Shown piece after piece: positions 9,645 to 18,466 of a stretch of DNA of 64,000 bases. The position numbers and the translations under genes were made by a program. Under the pieces are notes generated by a model. That model was not told where the DNA came from and did no database searches. It worked only from the letters and a program-made list of their open reading frames with translations. Within the stretch, counting starts at the first letter, position 1. The number at the start of each line of letters is the position of its first letter. Source of the stretch: Pseudomonas sp. KU43P (lineage in GTDB: Bacteria; Pseudomonadota; Gammaproteobacteria; Pseudomonadales; Pseudomonadaceae); the NCBI RefSeq assembly GCF_033095865.1, contig NZ_AP019365.1:3507501-3571500 (forward strand), read 5' to 3'.

Positions 9645-10221
9645 CATCCTAAATGCGCAGAACAGATTCAGCTGGCTAGATCAGCTGCTCAATTCAAATA
9701 TCACTCCAACAGCCGAACTTATTCCCTACCTGAAAGATTTAAGATCATTTTGCAACCTAAGTATTCCTGGGTTCTTTAAAAAGATTTCTTACAACACCTT
9801 GCAAAATGCTACTCTAAATCCAAAAACAACTTATACATTGAACGCCAACTCACGAGACCGCTGGGAACTCATGAAAAACAAGCGAGAACAAGCGTATAGA
9901 TTCTTGCTGGAATCGTTCCCTCCCACTTCAATTAAAGAGGAAATTGAGCAAAACTCCAGAGAGTATAAGGCACAAATTAGAGAGTGCCTTTGGCACGCCA
10001 CTCAATGTTCCCAAGCATATTTGGAACTGTTCAGGGACTTGAAAAATTTTCTCGATACCACCGACAACAACTCGTCAAATATAGATATAATAAAGCTGAA
10101 GAACATATTTGACAAAAGCCGCATAAGGTATTTAGACATAATCTCATCAAGCTCAGCGCCTGAAACACTTACTCCGGAACCTGCCAAGCTCAGGCTGATT
10201 GACGGAGGAAAAGATGCTTAA
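9631..10221 (+). CDS. Small protein of the integration module
   Basis: 196 residues from the ATG at 9631, which overlaps the end of the preceding recombinase; a TTG at 9616 is an alternative. Lysine-rich, mostly helical, with no domain I recognise. Its place between two recombinases suggests an accessory role in integration or excision, comparable in position but not shown to be related to TnpC of Tn554. Its end overlaps the next start by 8 bases. Confidence 0.75.
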   Translation: MNNSSILNAQNRFSWLDQLLNSNITPTAELIPYLKDLRSFCNLSIPGFFKKISYNTLQNATLNPKTTYTLNANSRDRWELMKNKREQAYRFLLESFPPTSIKEEIEQNSREYKAQIRECLWHATQCSQAYLELFRDLKNFLDTTDNNSSNIDIIKLKNIFDKSRIRYLDIISSSSAPETLTPEPAKLRLIDGGKDA

Positions 10222-11662
10222 GTCACTTTTCATAGAGTATCTTTCTGCAGAAATACCTGATTATGTGGATTTTCGTAAAGAAATATCCGTCCTTAAACAT
10301 AAAAAATCCATCGCTCTGTTACGCTGGCCAAATGGAAAACCGTGCTCATTATTGAATCTTTGGCTGTTCGACATTGCGACGCGCTCCACCGGCCAATCGC
10401 TTCGGCAGTACAGTAGTAACGTCAGCTTTTTCATAAGATATTGCTACGCGCATAATATTAATTTCACCGATACTACCGATGCTATTCTGTACTCCTTGGC
10501 CAAGGAGCTTACTAACCAGCGTGACCCTAGGCACCCAGATTCCTACAAGCGTGACAACAATAGAGTAAGAGCCATAATATCTACAGTTATTGAGCTACTT
10601 AAATGGCTTGAATCTAACACACGCCTAAAAGGCGAACAGGCACTAATTGGCACCCCTGAAGCAAATGCAAAAGTAACAATCACAAAGGCTACAAACCCAG
10701 TCAACGGCAAGACTTACTACGTTCATCCATCAATGCCGCCTGAGGTCAGTGAACAAGGCGATAAGAATGCAATGCCGGACAGCTTCATTGATGCTATCGA
10801 CAATCAGATTTCAAGGAACAGGCTTGCAGCAATCACAGAAGAACATCTAGTCCAAGCCAGGTTTACGTCAGCAGAAAAATTCAGGGCACAGCAGGAGTAT
10901 TTGTATTCGCGAAGAATATTTATGACCTGGTGCATGAAAACAACAGGATTAAGACCCGGTGAGCTGGTTGCAATCCCCATCACTCCTCTTCTGAACATAT
11001 CCGCCACACGCGATCTTCAAATACCTACACTAAAGAGAAGAGTTGAACCGCCTCCAATCCGGCACTTTCGCATTAACGTTACTGGTTGCCGACAGGTCAA
11101 CAGGTACCTGCGAGCACGCGAGGACTTCATCCAGAGCCTGGCTAGCGCTGGATCGCATCCGGCGCATCAAAATTCGATATTTTTTACGCAAGATGGTGCA
11201 CCTCTCTCCAGTGCTTCCATGGCCAAGGACTTCAGGAGGCTGGCTGACAGTGCAGGGCTAGGTGATGAAAAAGTTTGTTTATCCATGTTCCGGCATCGGT
11301 TCATAACCATGGAGATTTTAATACACATACGAGAACTTGTGGACTCTAAAAAGCCAAGCATAGAGGCCCTTTCAGAAGCGCTAATTAAAACAATATGTGA
11401 GAGAATTCGAAAAAAAATAGGACATGGATCACCTAAATCAATGTGGCACTACTTTGATGCTGCATTCGATTTGTTAGAGATTTGGGACTCCATTGATGAT
11501 GCTCTCGAACATATTTCAGCTTTGGATAACATTAACGATGAGATTAAGCGTTTGAAGCACGTAATGCTTCGTGATGGTGCATCAGAGGAGCAAACGAGCC
11601 TAGTCGCGTCTCTCCAGGAACAGATAGATGCGATCCGCGCAAAAAGAGGCCGTAAGCCTTAA
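10214..11662 (+). CDS. Tyrosine recombinase (third of module)
   Basis: 482 residues from the ATG at 10214 with GGAGG at 10204-10208; an in-frame TTG lies at 10199. Catalytic boxes: Arg in TGLRPGELV, RH in SMFRHRFIT (the usual first His is Ser), and GHGSPKSMWHYFDAA with the GH and nucleophile Tyr. The C-terminal about 60 residues form a probable coiled coil (LKHVMLRDGASEEQ onwards). Completes the four-gene integration module. Confidence 0.85.
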   Translation: MLKSLFIEYLSAEIPDYVDFRKEISVLKHKKSIALLRWPNGKPCSLLNLWLFDIATRSTGQSLRQYSSNVSFFIRYCYAHNINFTDTTDAILYSLAKELTNQRDPRHPDSYKRDNNRVRAIISTVIELLKWLESNTRLKGEQALIGTPEANAKVTITKATNPVNGKTYYVHPSMPPEVSEQGDKNAMPDSFIDAIDNQISRNRLAAITEEHLVQARFTSAEKFRAQQEYLYSRRIFMTWCMKTTGLRPGELVAIPITPLLNISATRDLQIPTLKRRVEPPPIRHFRINVTGCRQVNRYLRAREDFIQSLASAGSHPAHQNSIFFTQDGAPLSSASMAKDFRRLADSAGLGDEKVCLSMFRHRFITMEILIHIRELVDSKKPSIEALSEALIKTICERIRKKIGHGSPKSMWHYFDAAFDLLEIWDSIDDALEHISALDNINDEIKRLKHVMLRDGASEEQTSLVASLQEQIDAIRAKRGRKP

Positions 11663-11944
11663 GGAATTGAACGAGGTACCCAGTGTTTATGTTCGTGAGT
11701 AAGGTTGAGCCCAAACGACAGAAACTATTGGATTGACACTATGCGCCCTGTTGCCTTTACAGGCAATGGCTGCATGGCGATCTAGATGGTCTTTTCGCCT
11801 TATGTCCGTTAACTGCACAAGCCGCATTTGAGCCAAGCCTTTGCCTGTCACCTGTCATATTAATTCTTGCCCTTGAACAGGTGGGCTAGCTCTGGAGGCT
11901 CCCTCGTCAGCCAGCAAACTCGCGAGCTTAAGCGGAGTCTCGAT

Positions 11945-11972
11945 GATGCTCAGGTCTCATAGACCAAAGTCG
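11945..11972. repeat. 28-base direct repeat, copy 1
   Basis: Matches 12115-12142 at 26 of 28 positions. Its core GGTCTCATAGACC is a short palindrome (GGTCT, 3 bases, AGACC), as expected of a protein binding site. Spacing between copies is 170 bases. Confidence 0.6.
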
Positions 11973-12114
11973 GCTCCGAACGCTGCATACAGGTAGACCT
12001 ATATCACCACCATATGTATTGTCAGAAGTTGATCATGGGCCAAATACAACCCAGCCAAGGCCAATGCAGCCCCCTCGCATCTCATCTCAACGCAGCCCTT
12101 TCGCATTTCAACAA

Positions 12115-12142
12115 GATGCTCAGGTCTCATCGACCAAAGCCG
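12115..12142. repeat. 28-base direct repeat, copy 2
   Basis: Second copy of the 11945-11972 sequence. One of the two mismatches falls in the palindromic core (AGACC changed to CGACC), slightly weakening the dyad. Confidence 0.6.
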
Positions 12143-12226
12143 AGCGATCGCCACCCAATCAGGTGGTTAATTTCCCATTGTGGCTTCTGAAAAAGATCGA
12201 ATGTGGCTTACTCGCTTTTCGCCATT

Positions 12227-13918
12227 CTAGACCGAGGCCAGAACCTCTTCTTCCGACTGCTCGATAGCCTCTTCCACCTCAAGCTGATGGCGCGTCCACT
12301 CAGCAGCGATGGCAGGGTTCTCGATGATCTGCTGCTCGATGCGCTGGGTCTCTTTGAACTCAAGGGCCTTGGCGCTCATTGTCCATTGCGTTTCAACGCC
12401 CAACTGCTCCAGCTCCGCGCGGATGGCAGGAAGGCCGATACGGAAGAACTCCTTGCGCGGGTTGACCTTGTTCACCTGCTCCCGAAGGAAGTGACGATGG
12501 AGCTGCTTCTCCAGTCCAGGGGCGTCGTCACTGAAGATCATCGCGTGAACGTCGAACTCAAACGGCACGCTTGCATCACCCAGCTCACGCACCCGATCCA
12601 GCGGTTCGAGACGGCGGGTCATGCCAATCTTGAATACCTCCTCACCGAACGAACCGATGTTGGAGATGACGTAAACATGGCCCGCTCGCGTCTGTTGAGC
12701 CATGGAAATCGCGCGCTGGTTCTTGTCCTCGGCGGCTTGCAGTTGCTCTTGCAGAAGCGCCAGGCGCGCTTCGAACTCGGCTCGCTCAGCAGCACTAGCT
12801 GCAGCAACTTGCTCCTGGGCTTTTTCCAACGCCTTGCGCAAGGTGGCCTCTTCTTTGGCGGCCTCCTTGATCGCTCGCTCGAACTCACGACGCGCCTTCT
12901 CTTCCTCGCGAATTTGTTCGCGCAGTTGGCGTTGTTCCTCGCGCTCCTGGTCTTTGAGCAGCTTCGCCGTTACCGCCCAACGCAGCTCTTCCAGGCGGGA
13001 GTTCATGTATTCCTCGGCGATCCGCGCATTGCGGAATGAAGCACCATTGAGGTTGACCAGGGCCGCAGCATCGCGAATCTCTTGCTCAAGCTTGCCGTGG
13101 TTATCGGATTTGGAGCGGGAGAGGATGGAGTCGACCTTGCCATTGAAGGCATCCACCACGAATCGCACTGCAGTGTCGCGACGGTTTGCTTCTACATAAT
13201 CACATGTCGCAGCCCTACCCGCCTTGACCATGAAGCGCGTATAATTCCGGGCGGCCTTGAGTTTCTGGCCAGCTTCGGTAAAACCAAATTCTTCTGCGAG
13301 GTCATCCAGGAGGTTGTAGGTCGGCACGATGTACGCGTCGCCGTAGCCCTCCACCACGTTCTTCATGGCCTGGGCTGCATCAGCGAAATGCTTGGCTTTG
13401 CCCATTGCAGCCAGGGCATCCCCTGCCACCTGCTCAGCACGCGCTTGAGCATCGGCAACAATCTTCGCGGCATCTGCAACGGCTTGCTGCAACCGGGTCT
13501 CGGCTTGGTTCACCCTGGACTGGGCGTGATTCAAGATCTGATCCCGCTCCAGCTTCGTTTTGCCTAGGATCTGAGACCTTTCCGCTTCCGCATCTAGAAT
13601 GGCTTGCTTAAGGCGACTTTCAGCTTCCTGCACCTTTGCCTGGGCTTGCTGCAGGAGTTGGCTCCGTTCCGATCGGGCTTCCCCCAGGATCCTCGCAGCT
13701 TCTGCTTCGGCATCGAGGACGCTCCTGAAACGCTCAAGCTCAATGAGCGTCTGATCAAGTTTCGACTTGAACGACGCTGACTCTTCCTCGGTGAGCTTGA
13801 GATCGTTTTGCCTGGCTGCCAACTCTATTCTCAGTTGGTCGATTTGGCCCTTGGCCCTGATGCTTTGAACGAAGAATGCGAGGGCAGTTATCCCTGCAAC
13901 TATTGCTAGAAGCTCCAT
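12227..13918 (-). CDS. Membrane-anchored coiled-coil protein with DUF4041 and GIY-YIG-like nuclease domain
   Basis: 563 residues. Residues 3-19 are one hydrophobic anchor. Residues about 25-165 are a long coiled coil with internal repeats (AEAEAARILGEARSERSQ and similar). About 185-320 matches the DUF4041 type (IVPTYNLLDDLAEEFGF, ARNYTRFM). A second coiled coil follows to about 400. Residues about 413-500 form a T5orf172/Mug113-type GIY-YIG domain: HVYVISN and VFKIGMTRR, then a conserved RVRELGDASVPFEF. Proteins of this build are found in phages and mobile islands. A defence or DNA-processing role at the membrane is inference. Confidence 0.8.
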   Translation of the reverse strand: MELLAIVAGITALAFFVQSIRAKGQIDQLRIELAARQNDLKLTEEESASFKSKLDQTLIELERFRSVLDAEAEAARILGEARSERSQLLQQAQAKVQEAESRLKQAILDAEAERSQILGKTKLERDQILNHAQSRVNQAETRLQQAVADAAKIVADAQARAEQVAGDALAAMGKAKHFADAAQAMKNVVEGYGDAYIVPTYNLLDDLAEEFGFTEAGQKLKAARNYTRFMVKAGRAATCDYVEANRRDTAVRFVVDAFNGKVDSILSRSKSDNHGKLEQEIRDAAALVNLNGASFRNARIAEEYMNSRLEELRWAVTAKLLKDQEREEQRQLREQIREEEKARREFERAIKEAAKEEATLRKALEKAQEQVAAASAAERAEFEARLALLQEQLQAAEDKNQRAISMAQQTRAGHVYVISNIGSFGEEVFKIGMTRRLEPLDRVRELGDASVPFEFDVHAMIFSDDAPGLEKQLHRHFLREQVNKVNPRKEFFRIGLPAIRAELEQLGVETQWTMSAKALEFKETQRIEQQIIENPAIAAEWTRHQLEVEEAIEQSEEEVLASV

Positions 13919-14104
13919 GCGCCGTTATCCATGTCCGTGACAAAACGTGGATCCTACATTGCCGGCATGGCCATCCGCCACCATCCTCGCTTGCGATCCA
14001 TCGCGCCCTCTTACCTCTCTTAATAGAAGGGCTTTAAAAAGGAACCACATCTCAGGATACGGGCATCCATGCTCCGTACTCCTCGGACGGTTCGCTCTAC
14101 TGAG

Positions 14105-14887
14105 TTAGCAAGGCATCATCCAAGAATCCGTGTCCACATCCCCTGTCACAAAGGGCCCCTTGGCTCCAGTGAAACGGCAGCTTGTGATGGTTGTGTTTCG
14201 CAAATCAGCATTGGTCAGATTGGCCATGAAGAAATACGAGCCACGAAGATACGCCAGACGCAGGTCTGCGCCCTCCAGGTTCGCCTTTGCGAATTTGGCC
14301 TCATAAATGTTCGCCCCTGGAAGGATGGTTGGATCCACGTAGAGCGAAATGAATTAGCAACGCCGTAGATCTGCTCCCTCGTAGGAGGTGCAGTAACTGC
14401 CCCAGACGCCCCACATCACGCTGTCAGGTGCGTAGAGGCCATCCAGGCAGAACATGACAGGGCCGGTACGCTCCAACACGTACCTGAGCACCATGTTGCT
14501 GAAGTCAAAACGCTCGAAAGTCACATGATGGTGCTCAGCGGCCTCTGAAACGCTGATGGCGTTCTTGCCTGCATCGACCAACGCAGCCAGCTGCCGCTCG
14601 AAGACCAGCGGCTCGTACATGAAATTGACAGGCGCAGGCCAAAGCTTTTGCTTCATGTTGAAATCGCAAAAGCGCTCGAAGAGCCTACTCTCCCGGGAAA
14701 CCTCGTTGTAAACCAATTTGAGATCGCGAGCGACCAGCTGAAGCCAGTGGCTGTGTTTCAGAGGCCCCTGCCCATAGTGAGCCAGTGAGCCCAGAGCTTC
14801 AGGCGTTTCGGGGAGTTTGGGGTCACGCTGGCGACACTTCGCCAAATGGCGCAGGTGCTGCAGGAGAGGAGAAGTCGAGCTTTTCAT
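14105..14887 (-). pseudogene. Pentapeptide-repeat protein interrupted by an in-frame TAA
   Basis: From the ATG at 14887 a 177-codon frame runs to a TAA at 14354-14356, ending in GADLRRC. The same frame then continues without a shift for about 83 more codons to 14105. The continuation is pentapeptide repeat (GANIY, EAKFA, KANLE, GADLR, LAYLR, GSYFF, MANLT, NADLR). The five-residue register is kept exactly across the stop, which occupies one repeat position (R-C-stop-F-I). So one ancestral protein of about 260 residues carries a single nonsense codon. The N-terminal 170 residues are unrecognised. Read-through would restore it. Confidence 0.8.
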
Positions 14888-15311
14888 GGTGGCCAATCCT
14901 TCAGGTAAGCAGTGTCCTAGTCCCTGCTACCAAAAGAATGGCTAAAGAAGGGTGAAGCGTCACAGCAACGGTACGATTGTTTTACAGAACTAGGACTGAC
15001 GGCAGCCGCTCTACCGATGGCTGAATGTGCCCTTCCAGTGGCGAGCTGTCAAGACAGGCTGCACAGCCAGGCTTTGAACACACGCTTGCGTGCCAACCCA
15101 CCAGAAGGGAAAAACCAAAAGTCACAATATCTTTAGTTTGCACGCTTTCCTAGGTGTCGAGTTTTGCATAAATTGGGGGGCGTTTTGATCGTCCGCTGGA
15201 CGAAATGCTGACGACGCGGATATGCCGGAAGGTGGGGCTTCCAGGCAATCCAGAGCGGACAGCACGCCACTGAAGACTGTCTCACCATCAACTCATTTAT
15301 GTTGCTTTTAC
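14888..15311. other. Intergenic region between divergent genes
   Basis: No gene seen. AT-richer patches near 15117-15180 probably contain the promoter of the gene starting at 15312. An 8-bp inverted repeat (GTCCTAGT at 14914, ACTAGGAC at 14989) is present but widely spaced. Confidence 0.4.
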
Positions 15312-16634
15312 ATGGCAGTAAAGCTTGAGTTTCTGACTACAGATCCGGAAGAGATCGAACTGGCCAACCGCTACTGGGCAATGAACGAGCACGGGGAATT
15401 CCTGGAGGTTCTGAAAGAGCTTCTCCCGTTTCGAGAGCTTAAGCAGCCCGCGCAACTGGCTAAGTACGTCCGGAAAATATGCATCGCACACGACCTGAAC
15501 CACGCTTGCAAGTGTGGCAACCTGATGCGGGCAGATGGGCGTTCGGACGTAAAAAAGGTACCCCGCCAGTCCCACTACCCTTGTGAACAATGCGTTCAGA
15601 CGCAACAGCGGGAGCAACAGGCTCGCGCAGTTGCCGAAAAGGCCGAGCTGGACGTGCAACTGGCCTCGCACATCGATTGGATGAAGCGTAAAACCATCGT
15701 CTTTCTGGAGCTCGAAGACGATGTGGTACTGCTGCTACGTGCATTGTTTGACGCTGTGGGGCCGCGACTTTGGAACGGCAGCTTCACCCATGAGACTTGC
15801 TCGGGCCTGACTCCCTACAACCCCGGTGACTTCATCAACGGGCTGTACGGAAAAGGTGTGCTAGGCGACATACCAGAAGGGACTCGCCCCAACACCTATT
15901 TCCTTCACGAGGGAAGACTGCGCATCAGGCTGAACCAAGCAAAACTGTTCCTACCGCCAGATGCTGACATGGGCTGCGGTGAGGAAATTTTCGACTTAAT
16001 GATGGATCGTCAATTCACTAACTCCGAGGCATTGACCAACCTATGGCTCGATTATGCGTGTGACGATGTCACCTGGTACCTGATGGATCAGTGCGACCTT
16101 CACAATCGGGAAATTCTCCCTGAGGATTTCATCAAAATCCAAGACGTCATCCGCCATGGGTTGCGCACGCATAGCGTCGCTCAAATGTGGTACATCATGT
16201 GGAAGGTAGCACGTGATGCAGCAGCATTATCCACACGGTCTTACTACAGCGATCACCGAGCTACGGCCACTATTCCTGGCAAGATTCGGAAACAGCTGGA
16301 GATCGCTGAGAAGAAAGGGGAACTGAGGAGCGACTGGAATCGACAGCAGGCCCACATCGCTGGCACATTGGGCATGGTGTTTAATGAGCACTTCGGGATC
16401 AACGAGTATTCCAGTGGCGCAGCTGTCCTGAAGATGTTTGAACGACTGAGCGGCCAATCTGAATCAGCAGGCGGATTCGAAGGCATCGCAACGGCATTCA
16501 TGAGAGATACGTTGGATTTGAACACGTCGCTGCCAGCCTTGGAGGCATTCGCCGAGATGATCCGGTCGGGCCTGACAACGGGAGATGCGCTCATCGAGAC
16601 GGTTCAACGTAATCCCGAGCTCTTTCATAGCTAA
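15312..16634 (+). CDS. Unknown protein with a zinc-ribbon-like cysteine cluster
   Basis: 440 residues from the ATG at 15312; the frame is open upstream but without family-like sequence. A four-cysteine cluster near residues 62-95 (CKCGN, then CEQC) could bind zinc. The rest is mixed helix with several Trp-rich stretches (MWYIMWKVARDAA) and no motif I recognise. It stands alone between a broken pentapeptide gene and the terminator at 16696. Function unknown. Confidence 0.65.
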   Translation: MAVKLEFLTTDPEEIELANRYWAMNEHGEFLEVLKELLPFRELKQPAQLAKYVRKICIAHDLNHACKCGNLMRADGRSDVKKVPRQSHYPCEQCVQTQQREQQARAVAEKAELDVQLASHIDWMKRKTIVFLELEDDVVLLLRALFDAVGPRLWNGSFTHETCSGLTPYNPGDFINGLYGKGVLGDIPEGTRPNTYFLHEGRLRIRLNQAKLFLPPDADMGCGEEIFDLMMDRQFTNSEALTNLWLDYACDDVTWYLMDQCDLHNREILPEDFIKIQDVIRHGLRTHSVAQMWYIMWKVARDAAALSTRSYYSDHRATATIPGKIRKQLEIAEKKGELRSDWNRQQAHIAGTLGMVFNEHFGINEYSSGAAVLKMFERLSGQSESAGGFEGIATAFMRDTLDLNTSLPALEAFAEMIRSGLTTGDALIETVQRNPELFHS

Positions 16635-16695
16635 GGAAGCGCTAGCATCAATTGATAGGCTGTCATAAACCCTGCCATTGCCCCCCCTTGGAGAA

Positions 16696-16713
16696 GCCCC
16701 CTTGAAAGGGGGC
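16696..16713. terminator. Short GC-rich stem-loop between convergent frames
   Basis: GCCCCCTT and AAGGGGGC pair around a two-base loop. It lies between the ends of 15312-16634 (+) and 16721-16885 (-). No clear T tract follows on either strand. Confidence 0.45.
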
Positions 16714-16720
16714 ATTGGCA

Positions 16721-16885
16721 CTAATGTAGCGTGTCGAAGCGGCGCCCAAGCATCCGCTGCTGAAATTCGTTTACAGCCTTGAACAGCGCTTCGGCCTCCA
16801 GCCGCATGCGCTCGACGTCCTCATCGGGCAGCTTCGCCTGCTGAGCTTCGTAGTAGCGCTTCATCGCATCAAGGGCCTGGGTCAT
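16721..16885 (-). CDS. Small helical protein or C-terminal remnant
   Basis: 54 codons from an ATG at 16885 (MTQALDAMKRYYEAQ) to TAG at 16721. Strongly helical and charged, with natural codon use. No Shine-Dalgarno is visible. The frame extends upstream to the junction with the truncated AraC gene (SQVRPI before the Met), so it may be the C-terminal end of a longer protein lost in a deletion. Confidence 0.5.
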   Translation of the reverse strand: MTQALDAMKRYYEAQQAKLPDEDVERMRLEAEALFKAVNEFQQRMLGRRFDTLH

Positions 16886-17165
16886 GATAGGGCGCACCTG
16901 ACTCAGCGGCGTGCACTGTGCCTACTGCAGGCAGGTCGATGGACATGACAAAGTAGGTGGCCGGGTCGTAGTGCAGGGTGCGGCCCCCCACAGTCATCGA
17001 CTTACTCCCTTGCAGGATCAAGTTAATCATTGGGTCGTAGACAGCAGCCAGCATGTGCTCCGGGATTTTGCCCTGAACCATGGCTACACGCGGGATGCCT
17101 GTCTCGGTGCGGCGGTTTTCGGCTCTGGCGGCCAGGGCGCGGAGTTCATCAATTTGAGTGGTCAT
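16869..17165 (-). pseudogene. Truncated AraC-family regulator (N-terminal domain only)
   Basis: From the ATG at 17165 (MTTQIDELRALA) about 85 residues match the AraC_N cupin-like domain: IPRVAMVQGKIPEHM, then DPMINLILQGSKSMTVGG and YFVMSIDLPAVGTV. Soon after this the similarity ends near 16905-16920 and the frame stops at 16869, so the C-terminal DNA-binding half is missing. The gene is divergent from an SDR operon, a common AraC/SDR arrangement, so it probably once controlled that operon. Confidence 0.75.
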
Positions 17166-17303
17166 GGCTGGCATGCTGACGGCAGCGAGTGACGCCGTGC
17201 AAGCAAAAAGCAGAAACAGGCAGGATCGAAGTAGCAATGGGCGCGTCGGCAATCCGCGATGTGATTACTGTGAAGCCTCAGTTGATCGCTAGCGGAGTAG
17301 CAC

Positions 17304-18047
17304 ATGGGCGTTATCGTCATAACAGGAGGCAGCCGGGGTATCGGCGCCAGTACGGCCCGCTATCTGGCCCGGCGTGGCATGGGTGTCATCCTTACCTACA
17401 AGAGCAACTCGGATGCGGCACGGCAGGTGGTAGCTGACGTTGAAGACTTCGGTGGCAAAGCGGTTGCGCTGGAACTGGATGTCGCAGATGTCGGTAGCTT
17501 TGTCAGCTTTCGCGAGGCCGTCATCGAGACCTTGCAAGAAAACTGGGGCGTGAGCGGGCTTGCCGGACTTGTGAATAATGCGGGGCACGGCCTTTTCAAT
17601 CCGCTGGAATCGGTCAGCGAGCACCAGTTTGACGCGCTGCTCGGCGTGCACCTGAAAGGCCCGTTCTTCCTCACCCAGACCTTGTTACCGTTGCTGGAAG
17701 CGAACGCTTGCATCGTCAACCTGACCAGCGCCACCACCCGCGTAGCGACGGCGGGTGTTGCGCCCTACGCCTCCTTCAAAGGGGGGCTTGAAGTGCTCAC
17801 CCGTTACATGGCCAAGGAGTTCGGCGAGCGCCGTATTCGTGCCAACTCGGTTTCACCGGGTGCAATCCGCACTGAGCTGGGCGGTGGTTTGAACGATGAG
17901 TTCGAGACGCTACTGGCGTCCCAGACGGCGTTGGGCCGGGTAGGCGAACCCGAAGATGTGGCGCGCGTCATCGGTACGCTGTTGTCCGCCGAGGGCGCCT
18001 GGATCAACGCCCAGAACATTGAAGTCGCTGGCGGTTACAACATCTGA
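17304..18047 (+). CDS. Short-chain dehydrogenase/reductase
   Basis: 247 residues. Nucleotide-binding TGGSRGIG at 7-14, NNAG at 91-94, and catalytic S142, Y155 and K159 (YASFK). The C-terminal INAQNIEVAGGY motif is typical of classical SDRs. It uses NAD(P)H to reduce or oxidise a carbonyl or hydroxyl group; substrate unknown. First gene of a three-gene operon (SDR, VOC, saccharopine-dehydrogenase-like) divergent from the broken AraC gene. Confidence 0.92.
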   Translation: MGVIVITGGSRGIGASTARYLARRGMGVILTYKSNSDAARQVVADVEDFGGKAVALELDVADVGSFVSFREAVIETLQENWGVSGLAGLVNNAGHGLFNPLESVSEHQFDALLGVHLKGPFFLTQTLLPLLEANACIVNLTSATTRVATAGVAPYASFKGGLEVLTRYMAKEFGERRIRANSVSPGAIRTELGGGLNDEFETLLASQTALGRVGEPEDVARVIGTLLSAEGAWINAQNIEVAGGYNI

Positions 18048-18064
18048 GCACAGGAGCGTTTTCA

Positions 18065-18466
18065 ATGCTTGACCACATTTTCCTTTCAGTAAGCGATATC
18101 GAACGTTCCATCCGCTTCTATGACGCAGCCCTGACGCCACTTGGCATAACGGCACGGCTGAATTATGACGGCAAGGACGGGCCACCTGGGCATCCCGATC
18201 TAAAGGGCTTTGGTGCCAACGGCCGGATGTTTTTCTGGCTGCGTGAAGGCATTGTCGAGGGCGGCGCCGTGCATGTCGGCTTCGTCGCCCGCAACAAGGC
18301 TGAAGTGGACGCGGCCTATGCTGCGGCCATGCGTCATGACGCCATCGACAACGGCGCACCGGGTGCCCGTTTGCACTACGACCCTGATTACTACGCTGCC
18401 AATGTGCTGGATCCGGACGGGTACAGCCTCGAATTCGTTTACAAGAAATGGCAGCACGCACAATGA
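18065..18466 (+). CDS. VOC-family (glyoxalase-like) protein
   Basis: 133 residues starting MLDHIFLSVSDIERSIRFY. H4 and a C-terminal Glu (YSLEFVYK) occupy the usual metal-ligand positions of the vicinal oxygen chelate fold. Starts 18 bases after the SDR and overlaps the next gene by 4 bases (ATGA), so the three are translationally linked. Could be a glyoxalase, dioxygenase-like or binding protein. Confidence 0.9.
   Translation: MLDHIFLSVSDIERSIRFYDAALTPLGITARLNYDGKDGPPGHPDLKGFGANGRMFFWLREGIVEGGAVHVGFVARNKAEVDAAYAAAMRHDAIDNGAPGARLHYDPDYYAANVLDPDGYSLEFVYKKWQHAQ

Larger units (their letters stand above)
11663..12226. other. Gene-free stretch after the integration module
   Basis: No convincing gene on either strand. 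It contains the 28-base direct repeats listed separately, plus a looser repeat near 12066 and 12092 (GCAGCCC followed by TCGCAT). It could hold recombinase binding sites, a regulatory RNA or remnants of an earlier insertion. Confidence 0.5.

Noticed and set aside
12203..13611. Long plus-strand frames opposite the DUF4041 gene
   Set aside because: Leu/Ser/Arg-rich antisense frames of a GC-rich coiled-coil gene with no motif or ribosome site.
14914..14996. GTCCTAGT/ACTAGGAC inverted repeat as an IS end
   Set aside because: Only 8 bp, no transposase between and no target duplication.
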